Positions 48,519-60,122 of a stretch of 64,000 nt of DNA are shown here, one piece after another (within the stretch, counting starts at the first letter, position 1; each line of letters opens with the position of its first letter). The position numbers and the translations under genes were made by a program. The stretch comes from Parus major (Eukaryota > Chordata > Aves > Passeriformes > Paridae): the NCBI RefSeq assembly GCF_001522545.3, contig NC_031768.1, positions 80,137,769-80,201,768 of the forward strand. The letters run 5' to 3'. The notes below the pieces were generated by a model that was not told where the DNA came from, made no database searches, and saw only the letters and a list, made by a program, of their open reading frames with translations.

Positions 48519-51500
48519 TGATAAGCTATATGACAAAATGACTAACAATTGCCCATACCAGCTGTTCCTCTCATCTCACCAACTGATCATCTTTCTGTTC
48601 AGCATTTCATTGACTGGGGATAATATTTTTACTAGGTTTTATGGGAGAAGACACCTTCACCTGGTTCCTTGCAGATGTTCAATTGCACAAAGCAGGCAGA
48701 TAAGGGTGACACCTTAACTCCATCATGTCTTTTCATACCTTCTTTCCAGGCATCTCCCTTGGCATCTGAGTGTTTCCCAGTTAAGAATGGGAGAGATGTA
48801 GGAAATTGGATCAATGGAAGTATTTTTCCTAGGGATTGAAAGTGCAGGTTTAATTTTCCAAAGGTCTCTACCAGGATTTAAAACAAGCCTGGAACTGAGA
48901 GAATTCAAGCAGGAAACTTCCATAATGAAGCTGTTTGGAAGGCTTTGTTTTAAAGGCATGATGAATTGGACTTAAATGCTTAAGACTCTTTTTTTAAATG
49001 TCCCTTTCAGCTATTATTAGAGATGTTACTGGCACTTCAAATTGCAAGTAAACATTCATCAAAAAAATGTCAACTGCAAAAACCCTTAATACATAACTTC
49101 TCCTCTGCATATAATTTTTTAAAAAATTTCATCAGCTTTAAAAATCAGAGGGAGAATAGCAATGACATCTACAATGCTTAAAAAGCTTGGGAAAAATAGA
49201 ACAGAATATTTTTGCCATAGAGTGTAGCAACAATGACATAATACAGCCAGCTAACTCTATTATCTGTTTACACCCACTCAGCAAAATAGCACTCTTCAGA
49301 AAAAGACAGATGTAGGAGTGTGGAATATAATGTTGCAGTAATGATCAACAGCATATCTATCAGACACCCAGTGTCAGGGCACAAGGCTGCATGGACCCTC
49401 TGCAAAGTGACAGTGAAGCAGAAATCAGAACTGGCAGCTGCATAAAAGACCCAAGTGCAGCTAACTCTTTTGCTGATGAAAACCAGTGGCAATTTCGCAG
49501 GTGCTTTAATCTAAAATTGCAGAATCTATTGCTATCTCCATCCCTGCTTCATTCTTCTCCCAGGGTACATTTCTATCCTGAACTATTAGCTTGTCATAGC
49601 TGTGAATAGGTTTTGAAATTTGGAATTTATTTCAGTTATGCTGCCATTTGTCAGAATCTGGTGTCGTCTGTCAAAATAATTCACTTGGATTCAGATTAAT
49701 TACAAACTGGTGGCAACATTATGGTCTTGCAGAAGTCATGGCATTCAATTGTGTTTCATTTATATAAATTCAGATGTCATATTTTTTTTCCTCAGTATAA
49801 TTGTACTATCTCTACCTGTTTCCTAATCTACTGTTCTATACAATAAAACTATCACAAACTACCATAGACTTGACAAACAAAACTTAAAAAATTAATGGTT
49901 AGATTTTTAATATTTTACCTCTTTTCAATCCTTAATTAGCACTGTTTTCAGACATTTCAAATATGTGAAATATTCTTTTCCATTATGTGTTTGAACAAGT
50001 GAGCTCCTACCTGCTGCCACATCAGAATTCATCACACCTTGCATCCACCATTTTAAGATTTGATCATCCCTTCCAATTCAGTGGTTTAAGACCCTTCCAG
50101 TCAGCTAATTCTAGAGAGTTCAGTCTTAGACTGGAAAGATAAACTGTCATGTAGAGGTGTCTTTTTCTCTCCATTAATAGCTAAACCATGCTCCTTCTCC
50201 AAACACATGAAATAAAATGGCATTAGATACCTTTTTCTTCCATTTTGAGGATTATCTAAATTAACCTACTCAGAGAAATGTTATGCAATATCATAAGGCT
50301 TTTTAATATAGCAAAGCACAATAAGTTCCAATAGCTAGGATATTAGCAAAATTCAAACTAAACGACACAGATGTTACACAGTAAAATCAAATTGAAAAGA
50401 AAATGAAATGTGATGTTTCAAACACAGACTCACAAATTTTCTAACCAATAGATCAGAAATAACTCATTAGAACCTCACAACTTATTGTGCCCTAAAGAAG
50501 CATTGTCTTTTAGAATCTGAAGACACAGAATAGTCATAAAATCAAAGAACAAATGGAGGTGAAATAAGAGGCAAGAGAGAAGTATAAAAGAAATTCAAAG
50601 CAGGACATCCTGATTCTGGTTTTATATCCTTTTCCACAGATATGTCACCTCCAGTGCTGATACTGCTGTGTTACCTTCTTACTGTTTTGTAGCCTGTGAC
50701 TTGATCTTCTTGGATTTTATCATTACATGTGTTAATGTCTGTTCCTATCTTCATTTCTTCTTGAAAAGCTCTTTTCTACAATAACTATTTGATTGCATAA
50801 ACGATCTTGCTAACCTTTTCTCCCATTTCATTTTAGGAAACATTTGAAGTCATTATTCTTCTAACCTATTTTTTAAAGATCATTATCATCTGTCTTGTTA
50901 TGTTACACATCCATATTGTGTTTAACATGTAAGATTATCATGTAATGAATCACCTCCCATTTGGGATTTATTTGAAAATTAAGTCATACATAAAACATTC
51001 AGAAATCCCTCATTATAAAATCACTGCAACTATGAGAAGTTAGTTGAAATTATGTATATTTATCTGTGAAATGGAAAGATGTAAAAAATGGGGATGATTG
51101 CCTTCTACAAGACAGCAAAGATGTGAAAAGGGATTATAGGGCTGTTGAAACAGAAATACTTGCATGAAGAAATAAACAGAGTTTACATTTCTTAGTGTGA
51201 GCAAACTCAGAGAAGACAGGATTATTGAAAGCAATTTTAAAGGGAAGCAGAATGACATGTAAGATATAGAAATGCTCTGGTTATGCTTTTAAAGGGCAGT
51301 GGAGGAGGAGGAACAGAAAGAAACGAAAGTACTGTAAAGCTAAACTGTGAGCATGGGAAGTAAAGGTCTTTCCCCAGGGAGTTAAACCACCTGCAGCCAC
51401 AGAGAGCCCCAGGGCTGCATGGCAGTGCCAGTCCTGTCGAGCCAGATGGCCAGTCTGACAGAGTGGCTCTGGGCACACAGCAGAGCGTGTCCCACACCAC

Positions 51501-54500
51501 CTCTGCTCCTCTCCCTACAGCAAGTCCCACCGGCTGGGAAAGGGGCACACACTTTCCCTGCTCAGCCCATGGGCAAGCACACTGTCCTCCTTTGGCTCTC
51601 TGGGTCATCCTTCAGAGGCAAGAGCTTTCTTCTGGCCTGCCTGGAATGCTGACATCCTGCTTTCTCCCACTGCTTGGGAGACCAGTGATTAAAGTGATGC
51701 ACACACACCACTCTCAACGATATCCCATATATTGGGCAGTTTATCTATGGCCCTCTCTGCTCATCCTCCTCCTGCTGAACTGCATCACTTTGGTGTAGTT
51801 CTGCAAGCACAGCCCATTCTGAGGTACTACACAGAAAATCTGCTCCTGCAGAGCTGAAGGAGAAAAACAAGCCAGATTTCACAATGCTGCAATAGTTTCT
51901 AAACTTAATTGGACCAAATCTTCATGTCTCCAGCTTTTATAGTGACCTTGGGATAAAATGGAGTGGTCTTTTAATCATGTCACTCCAATGTAAATTAAGG
52001 AGTCGAGTTGTGCTGAATTTGGCTTTGCTCCAGCACAGACCATTGAATGAGAGAGGAAAACTGAGCCACATATTAAAAGAAGATGGGCTATCAATATCCT
52101 GGTGTTTAATAGAAGCCTATTTTCACCATTCTCATGGGTTCCTACACAGCTGACCACTAAACTGATCAGCTGAATTTTTCCCTGTCTCTCAAACCAGTGT
52201 GATTAGCAGTTTCTCAAGAGTTGAACAAAGTCCATGTTGATACCAATGCCTGGGAAAGTGGCAGTGGCATTTAAAGTCATGGCTCTCCACAGTGGAATAG
52301 ATCAGATAAGAAGAATTTGGCCAAAAATGTTTAATTTATTTTCATTTGCTACGAAGAATATTTGGAGCAAGCTCACATGTAGCTAACTAAAATTTGGCAA
52401 AAGGGATATTTCTGTAGGCTTGTAAAGTTAACCAGTTTTAAGTGTAATCAAATTATAAGCAGAAATGGGCTAGTGTGGGAAGGGGAAGCTATCTGCTCAA
52501 GGTACATTTGCATTTTGTTTGATTATGCACACTGAAGAGTGAGAAGATTAATTTATTGCTGAAGTTTCAGTGAGACTCAGAAATAATTTTATTTTTTTTT
52601 ATTATTTTCATACTTCATTTTCTCAAGTCAAAGTTGTGTCATTCTTGTTTGGTTTTAAGAGGAAATTTGAAATATTTGAACCCATTTGCTGTAACTAACA
52701 GCAATTGGTAGAATAACTAGTTAACATGATCGTTCAAAACTAATCAGCAATTGTTAATGACTTAGTAATGATCTAATGTTAGAGGGGTAGGAGGTTATTT
52801 AAGAGTGGTTTTAGACCGTGTGATTTTCTGCCTCTTGTTTTTTGAGTGTTTTGGAGTGTAAAAGAGAGGCTTTCAATTGTTTTTGGGAAATCACAGATTT
52901 CTTTTCAAATAAGGGAATTTTTCAGGCAAAGGAAGGGAACCTTTAATTACCTCATGTAAAAATAGGCAATTTATAATTCTGGGTGACCACATTTCCATAC
53001 TCAGCTCAACACTGGTCCATTTTAGCACGGAAGATGATTTGGCTGGATGTTAGTACAGCCTGATGGGCTGAGGTGTTCTAGAACAACATAATTCTTTTCC
53101 TCCCTCTGCTGTTAATTTGTTGTGTCATCTGAAGGTCAGCCAACTCTCTCTTAGCTTTCTAGACTCTCTCAACATATATGCTTCATGTGGCAGCTCAGTA
53201 GGATGCTGATCCTCAGGTCACAAAGAGCAGTAAGATCCCTGGGCCTCCTGTGGCATACAAAAGCCCATCATGGCCCATGGACCAATTTGGAATATGAACT
53301 GTGAAGTTGATGGAAGCACTGAGACTGCTGCATGGGTCAAAGGTTTATCTTAGACCAGGAAAACTGTTGTGGATGACACTTTGCTGTTTATATTCGTCAA
53401 AACACGTACATTAAGGCTGTCCTTTGCAATTACATTGCAGATCATTTTCATGCTGATTGCAAGCACTTTACAGTGACTCTTTTATAGTCATTGATATAAT
53501 TTTTTTAAAATCCATTGGCAATTTCTTGTGAAAAGCTGTCTGAAGTGCTGATTACAACATCCCCACTCAGCTCTGTAGGGGGGAGAAGTAGGATTGCAGC
53601 AGAATTGCAGCCTAATGGACTGCAGAGACAGAAAAAAAACAGGAAAAAAGAAAGGGGATTGGCACAACTAGACAGGAGAAAGCAAAAGAATGAAAATTTA
53701 CATTCCAAATGTCATTGTGTCATTGGAAAGATTTCACCAACATCATCCCAGGATGATTTCATGATCCTTTATCATACCCTGGCAGCTGTCCACACTTCCC
53801 CTCTTTTAACCTATGTAAAACTGCTGCCTCCTTTCTCATTTAGCTGGTTTCAAGAATAAAGGTTCCCATGGTTATCTGGGTGCAAGAGGAACAGACTTGG
53901 AGTCCAAATTACCTTGTGCCATGGGCTGACTTCTCATGGAGTATTTACACTTTTACTGTGCAAATAGCTGCTTTGGGAATGGAGCACTGACGGGATTGCC
54001 CTTGATGTGCACATAGTGGGAGGAGCACTTTAATCAGGTGCCTCATAACATCTAAAGAAGATACCTCAGCTCTGGATTAACTGGAGGGAGTAAGATACCC
54101 TACTCTACTCAGCACTTCATGTAAAAGGGACACAAATATTTACTAGGTCATGCCCTTGTGCTAAGGCTTCCTATGACAGCTGTTTCTGAGGGCAGAAACA
54201 CAGAAAACGTACCTTTGTCTGGGTACCAATGTGAGCACCTTTGTTCAAGGAAACTTGTAGAAATTTTTATTCCAGTATTTTGGTTCCCACTGTAATGAGT
54301 TCCAGTGTTTGAACTGAATGTTTCATTTCTTATCAAACCCTTCTGAATCCTCATGCAGTGCTGTCACAGTAAGTGACAGCATCAGGAGCACCGGGACAGA
54401 GACAATGCAGTAATTGCAATGTGCTGATTAATATGAACGAAAACAGTGGATGGGATTAATGTTAAGTAGACCAACACATGAACTAAATCTTCTTTTCTCT

Positions 54501-57500
54501 CAACCTTTCTAATTGCTTCCTACTGTATTATCTGATCCTAAAACCCAAATTAAGAACTGCATTTAAATTTTTCCCTAAAGTACTATCATTTATCCACTTC
54601 TTCTTTCCACTCTTTTGCTGGTATTTCATTTTGCTGTCAGATTTTCATACAGAAAAATGCTGTAATAATCAGGAAATTCTGTGTGTAATTGTCCCAATGA
54701 AATTTTGCTGCTGCATGTGTTATGTTTTGTTGTTTTACTGTTTAAAGTTCTCTGCAAGGATTCAAATTTTTTTTCTGATCTTCAGTAATACACAGAGAAA
54801 GACCTAAACAGTACATAGCTAAACCATAATGGACAAAATGTTCATACCAGGAAACCAGCAATTTTTCCAGCTACTAAAATTTCAACTCTGAATTATTTTC
54901 TATGCTGCATCCTCATTCCCTTCAGTTCAGTAGAATAACTCCAACTCCTACAGCACTCTGAAAGGGTTTTGAAAGCTTTGAAAATGGCATTTTTATGCTC
55001 TTACATGGTAATGAATTTCCTTTGGCTAGTTCCCTTAATTAAAGGGAAGACACAGAGCCAGCAGCTGGAAATGAGGGACCTATAGCTGCAGCAGGAATTG
55101 CAGTGGTGCCTGGGCACAAGGGATGTGTGCACAGCATGGGGAGATGTGGCACTGCTGAGTCCCAAATAGAATTCTTGTTCCACAGTTACAGGTCTGGAAA
55201 AGAGTTATTTCTATATGTAAATTTTAACTTCTTCAAGCTGTCAAGGTTTTACCCAGATTGCTAACCATTCCTCTGGCTTTCCTTTGCTGTGCTCCTGAGG
55301 TGACAGACTGAGAATGCCTGTGAGAGAAGCCATCTGAGAAAACAGGGGGGCAACTCACAGGTACAGTGGGTCCAGAGTAGGTTCAGGATCAGATGGATGC
55401 ATGGGGAAGGGGTTAAAAACAGGCCAAAACCATGAGTGGTGTTAAAGAGAAGTGTTGGAGAGGGAAGAAGTTGGTGTCTAAGCTCCAGAGCAGGTACTTG
55501 AACATGGGTTAATCACTCATCAGGTTTTGGAAACTTTGGGTGCTGCTACTGCAAAGATCTTTTCTGGCTGGCATTCCTCATATTCCTCATGAGCTTTTTT
55601 CCGGGTAGAGTAAGGTCTAATTACGCTCTCCTGAATATTCATCTTCACATAGTGCTGTACTGTGCCAGAGAGGGGTACCCTTGAGTGACCCCTTCCCCTT
55701 CCACAGATACTGGACAGCTACTAGTGCAGCAAACCTGGCACAGCAGGGAGGAGGTTATTAGCCCTGATGTGCAGAGAGGGGGAGATGAAATGCAGAAATC
55801 AAATTACTTTTCTTAAGCTGCAGAGACAAAATGTGTCAGTGTTATTGCTGCACCCATGAGATCTGGCTGTGAATTAGGAGGGATTTGGACACGAAGACAC
55901 ATGTGAAATTCCTTCTGCATCTCTGCAGAACTGAAGGCAGTTTGTACCAGAGGGCTAGTAAGAAAGAACAGCTTTTGGACTTTGACTTCTCTTTGGCTGC
56001 CTCCTGGGAGACCAGAGGGTGGTGAAAACTCTTTTGATGTTGTACCCTGGTATTCCTCACCCATGGAATTGCCATCGTCTGTTCAGAATCCCTCTAGATA
56101 GAAAAAATCAGGCAGTGATCTGTTTTTCAAGAGAATAATTTTGAAAAGTAGTCTAAAAAGACAGAGAAAGGGCTTTGTACCTTTCAGCAGATTAATTTTC
56201 TTACTCTTCTGGCAGGGGGCTTTTTGATAATCTCATCTGGGCGATGAGTGGACCTTTGAGTAGAATGAGCTTTGTACATTTTTAAATAAGATCTCTGAAA
56301 TCCCAGTGGTGGCCTGGAGCTTATCTCCAAAAGAAGGCAATTAATAAAGAGGACTCCAGCCACAGAGTGCTGGAGCCATAGGTGCTCCAGCTGCAGCACC
56401 AATGGGCTGAACCATGGGTTTTTTTAAGTGAATCAGCCATTGTGGCTGGGGTTATGGACACTGAGTAGCACTGGTGTTTGCAGCTGCCATATGGATTAGG
56501 AAAAAGCTAAGGAAAAGTAGGGTTTTGGTCTGGCACCTTGCATCAGTTATGTGTTCTCCAGTAATCATACAAATATAGATATCAAAGTTGAGAAAAGAGC
56601 TGAACCTGGGATTTTGATTTCACAGGTGGTAGGCACAGGTATCTCTGTGCTCTGAAGTGGAGGTAAATCACCACTGCACCTGAAGGGTGATCCTTCCTCA
56701 GAAGCACTGGTAAGATCTCAGTGTAGTGCTTCCCCTCAAATATTGAGTATTTAAAAGGAAAAACAAGGTTTTGGTTAAAGCATGTGTAAAGTGCTGAAAG
56801 AAGGAGTCAGTCTTGTGTGTGTAAGGCTGCGAATTTTTGCCTGAAGCAAATTTACAGGATTTCTATCCATCTTAATGCAGTTAGTGGGAAGTTGAATCAC
56901 CCTTTTTGGTGAGAAGAGAATTGAACTGCAGGCTGGTTTTTAGTCCCATAGAGAAGGCAGTGCCTCCAGCATCCACACTAATATCAGAAGGAAAATTCAT
57001 TTTAGTTAGAGTGAAAAGGAAGAAATTGGTTTCATTAGTACTGTGAGAAGGCAGCAAGGGAAGTGCAAAAGAATAGAAATATCTACTAAATTAAATATAA
57101 AAAGATATTTTGTGCTTTAATATCAGCTATTTACTGCTTTGGCTCAGTGATTATTTTATGCAAAAGGCAGTAATTTAGTGTACTAATGCTCCACAATGTG
57201 ACTCCTATTTCTAGTATCTATTGTGATGAATGACATCTATTTTAGCAAAGAAATGGTATCCTTGAATGAAACTTGCTCTAGGTATTTTTATCTTGCCTTT
57301 ACTGACAGATTTAGACATAATAATATTTTAAAAGAAATTTATATACAATTCTTAGAGCTACTCCCAAAATAAATAAAAATGCGGCTTCTGAAAAAGATTG
57401 GATGTGGTGTCTTAGGGAAGCTGCTATGGGTGCTTCAGCTGTTGCACACTGTGAAGATCACCATCTGCATCCAAAGGTAAAGCTAAACAAATACAAGTTT

Positions 57501-57538
57501 CTTCTAATCAATTAATATTTTTTTTCCTTTTACAGTCA

Positions 57539-58093
57539 TCAAAAGAAGGTAGCAACTAAGCTACCTGGATGGCTGCATGCTCTTTCTTCTGTAGTCTGAT
57601 CTGCATTTGAATGTTTGTAGTTTTGTAGGAACCAAGAGCTGCCCCTGGCTGAGGAAGCCCATGGATGTCTTCTAGTGTCTAGCTGTAGAGGCAGCAATGG
57701 GTTGTGTGGCAGAGGGAAAGGGAAGTCCAGATGAAGGCAGACAAGGCTTACCTTTCCTGAAAAAAGTCTCCTTCTGTTGCCAAGAGAGAGAGGAACTTGT
57801 TGAAGTTCTATTTCACATTCCTTCATCTTAATGCAATAGCTACTGAAGAGAGGAGCCAGAGGAACAGGTCGATGGAAAAAGCAGTCCTTCAGGGCATCAA
57901 AGATGTGGCAAACAGTAGGGCACCAGACGCTGCAGATGACTGCAGATGGTGGGAAGCAGGGAGCCTTTATTGCCTTGTTGGAAGGCAGAATCACTGCTGC
58001 ACCTCTTGATGTTAGATCTGGACAATGCCTTGTGTAGGCACCAAGAACTTCTGCACCTGTATGAACTGTGTGACTAAAATGTGATGGGCACAA
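57539..58093 (-). other. Unrecognised 184-codon open frame, gene status not supported
   Basis: Read on the minus strand from 58093, this is the longest frame in the window that does not cross N or a simple repeat. The product would be rich in Cys, Pro, Ser and His with no signal peptide, transmembrane run or domain that I recognise. The frame contains GGAAAG followed by GTAAGC (splice donor consensus, about 57746-57757), so if the strand is transcribed an exon could end there instead of reading on. No good acceptor-donor pair with matching frame is evident upstream. A run of this length can arise by chance in a G+C-richer patch of a 64-kb window, so I treat it as a candidate only. Confidence 0.15.
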
Positions 58094-58615
58094 ACATTCA
58101 CAAAGGGCAACTCTAACAAATCAAAAGCTAAGTCTACCAGAGAGAGAAAGAAGATGACAGAAAAGGTATAGGATCTCCAATCTGTGTCTGCTGCTTTCTG
58201 CAGTAACACCATAGAGAGAGTTTGTGATACTCAGGGTGAATCTTCACCCTTTCCTGATGGACAGGAGGTGTCCATATAAAGCTGCCCCAGGGCTACCCTG
58301 TGTTCAAGCCAGTCACAGTCCAGTGCTGCTCTCATCCAACCCATCACAGCAAGCTGTGCCCCCATTTCTCTGGGTTCTCTGACTTTATTTGCTACCTTAT
58401 GATGATTGATGAGATGTGCTGCCTTATGACATGGATCTTAGCTCTCTGTGAACAATCACAAGCAGGCTGATGTTAAGGGTGCTGGTTTCTTCTTTCAAGA
58501 CTTCTTTGTTTTGGGGGTTCTAAGGTTATTTTTATATGGCTATTATTCCACAATATAATATTATGCTTACTCAAGGTTCATTTTTCTTTACTCATGGTAA
58601 TTGGCTGAGGTTTTC

Positions 58616-58648
58616 TATATATGGTAAGGCCAAATTTTACCATATATA
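58616..58648. repeat. Inverted repeat, 12-bp arms, 9-nt loop
   Basis: TATATATGGTAA (58616-58627) and its exact reverse complement TTACCATATATA (58637-58648) flank GGCCAAATT. Confidence 0.96.
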
Positions 58649-59094
58649 CCATGGCAAATCATGATCACAAATTCAGTTAAACTAGATGAAAATAACTCCC
58701 CACTGAGACGGAGGGTTCAGGGTGGTGCATAAGGCATCCACTTAAACTGTAGATACCTGAACTTTCCTAATTTTGGACTTTAAGTGGCCAGCTGCTTGCC
58801 AAAGCTGCATGCAGAACTGGTTTATGCCAGGATAGACTCTTGCAGTCTGTAGCCTCTTACTAGCAATGACAATTCCATGTGTCCTTGGCCACCATGCCTT
58901 ACAACAGCGTCAATGTCTTCAACACATTGGGGCAGAAATTAAATTTTATATATGCCAGTCCAAACACTAAATACCTGTTACTAGTAGAACTTCCAGACTT
59001 GGAAGACCAACAGGAAGCTGTTTTATTTGTCTTTGATTTACAGCTTTCAGAGGGTTGATAATAGCTTTCCAATAACCCCTGATTGTTTCAATTG

Positions 59095-59122
59095 AATTTC
59101 ACATGCATGTGCATGTGAAATT
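59095..59122. repeat. Inverted repeat, 13-bp arms, 2-nt centre, plus a third arm copy
   Basis: AATTTCACATGCA (59095-59107), TG, then TGCATGTGAAATT (59110-59122) is a perfect inverted repeat. An extra copy of TTTCACATGCA occurs at 59127-59137 and leads into a short CA repeat. Confidence 0.96.
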
Positions 59123-59532
59123 TTGCTTTCACATGCACACACACGCACAGAAACCTTCCTTTGATGTCTGAGACAACTGGGATTCATTAGCCAGAGTATT
59201 CATCTTGTTAAGCATGCATTAATAACATCCACTGTAAGTATTAATCTGCTGTTGTCAAGTGATAATTGCAGAACATGGTGATTGCATCAACCTTCATCAA
59301 GTCCAGCAGATGGAAAAGTCCTTGTACCCTTGTTTCAGGCACCTGCAGCTGCAAAGATTATTTCTGTGTTTTCAGTCAGGTTAAAAACTTGTGACACATT
59401 TCTGTCAAAGAACCATAAAACTTTTCTTGCTTCCTAACTTCTGATAAAAGTAATTATTTATAAATTGTTCCCATCCAACACAGGTCTGGTGGGCTAGAAT
59501 ATTCCTAAATCCAAAGTAACAGATGAGAAAAC

Positions 59533-60122
59533 TGGGTTGTCGCATCCCAACTAACTATTATCTTACCCACAGTGAGAAAGGCACTCTCAGACCAGGGTCC
59601 ATCTCATCCTGAAGAAAATGACACACCAACTCTTTGGCTGCTGATGAGCAGTGATACCACAGCATCAAGATGTCAATCCAAACCCCACTGACTCCCAAGC
59701 TCAGTAACCTGGAGGTGAGCAAGAGGCTGGGAGGGAACATAGTGAGGACAGCTGATCCAAACTGGCCAAAGGGATATTCCCTGCCACATTTCTGCTCAGC
59801 AATAAAAGCTAGGAAAAAGGAGGGAGGCAGTGGGGGGAGTCATTCATTATTAAGGCATTAGTCTTCCAAAGCAAACACTGCATATACCAAGACCATACTT
59901 CCCAGGAGGTGGATAGAAATCACCTCTTGATGGCAAGTAGGGAAGAAATTGAGTTAGTTTTTTTCTGCTTCCACATTTGGTATTTGCTTTTATTTATTAA
60001 ATGGCCTTTATCTTGAGCCATGAGCTTTGCACCTCATTTTCTCTGCTGTACTACTGGACCAAGCCACACTACAAGAGAATGGCTTGGTGGGAATCTGGTG
60101 GCCAGCCAAGGTCAACCCACCA
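59533..60122 (+). mobile_element. Solo ERV LTR, related to the one at 38893
   Basis: Shares ordered blocks with the LTR at 38893: GAGGCTGGGAGGGAACATAG, GGACAGCTGATCCAAACTGG, CCAAAGGGATATTCC, a TATA-like CTCAGCAATAAAAGCTAGG at 59796-59814, AGGAGGGAGGCAG, ATTAAA at 59996-60001 as poly(A) signal, CTTTATCTTGAGCCATGAGC, and a right end GGTGGCCAGCCAAGGTCAAC then CCACCA. The left border is approximate; TGGGTTGTCG at 59533 is the best TG start I see. GAAAAC before it and GAAAAT at 60124-60129 agree at five of six positions and could be a decayed target duplication, though one extra T would have to be explained. No internal retroviral sequence follows. Confidence 0.75.
59996..60001 (+). promoter_or_regulatory. 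LTR polyadenylation signal ATTAAA
   Basis: ATTAAA lies at the position where this avian LTR family normally carries its poly(A) signal, just before the CTTTATCT block. The call depends on its place within the LTR. Confidence 0.45.

Larger units (their letters stand above)
48519..59532. other. Long intergenic stretch, no transposon recognised
   Basis: About 11 kb without a CR1 or LTR I can identify. 51360-51670 is a G+C-richer island with frames on both strands (65-123 codons), none recognised. 57370-58210 is a second such island with the longest gap-free frame of the window (separate entry). 55300-56420 has moderately raised G+C. Two inverted repeats lie at 58616-58648 and 59095-59122. Confidence 0.5.

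Noticed and set aside
57475..57540. Plus-strand intron with GTAAAG donor and TTTTACAG acceptor
   Set aside because: It would be only about 60 bp, below usual bird intron size, and the flanking frames do not join into a recognisable protein.
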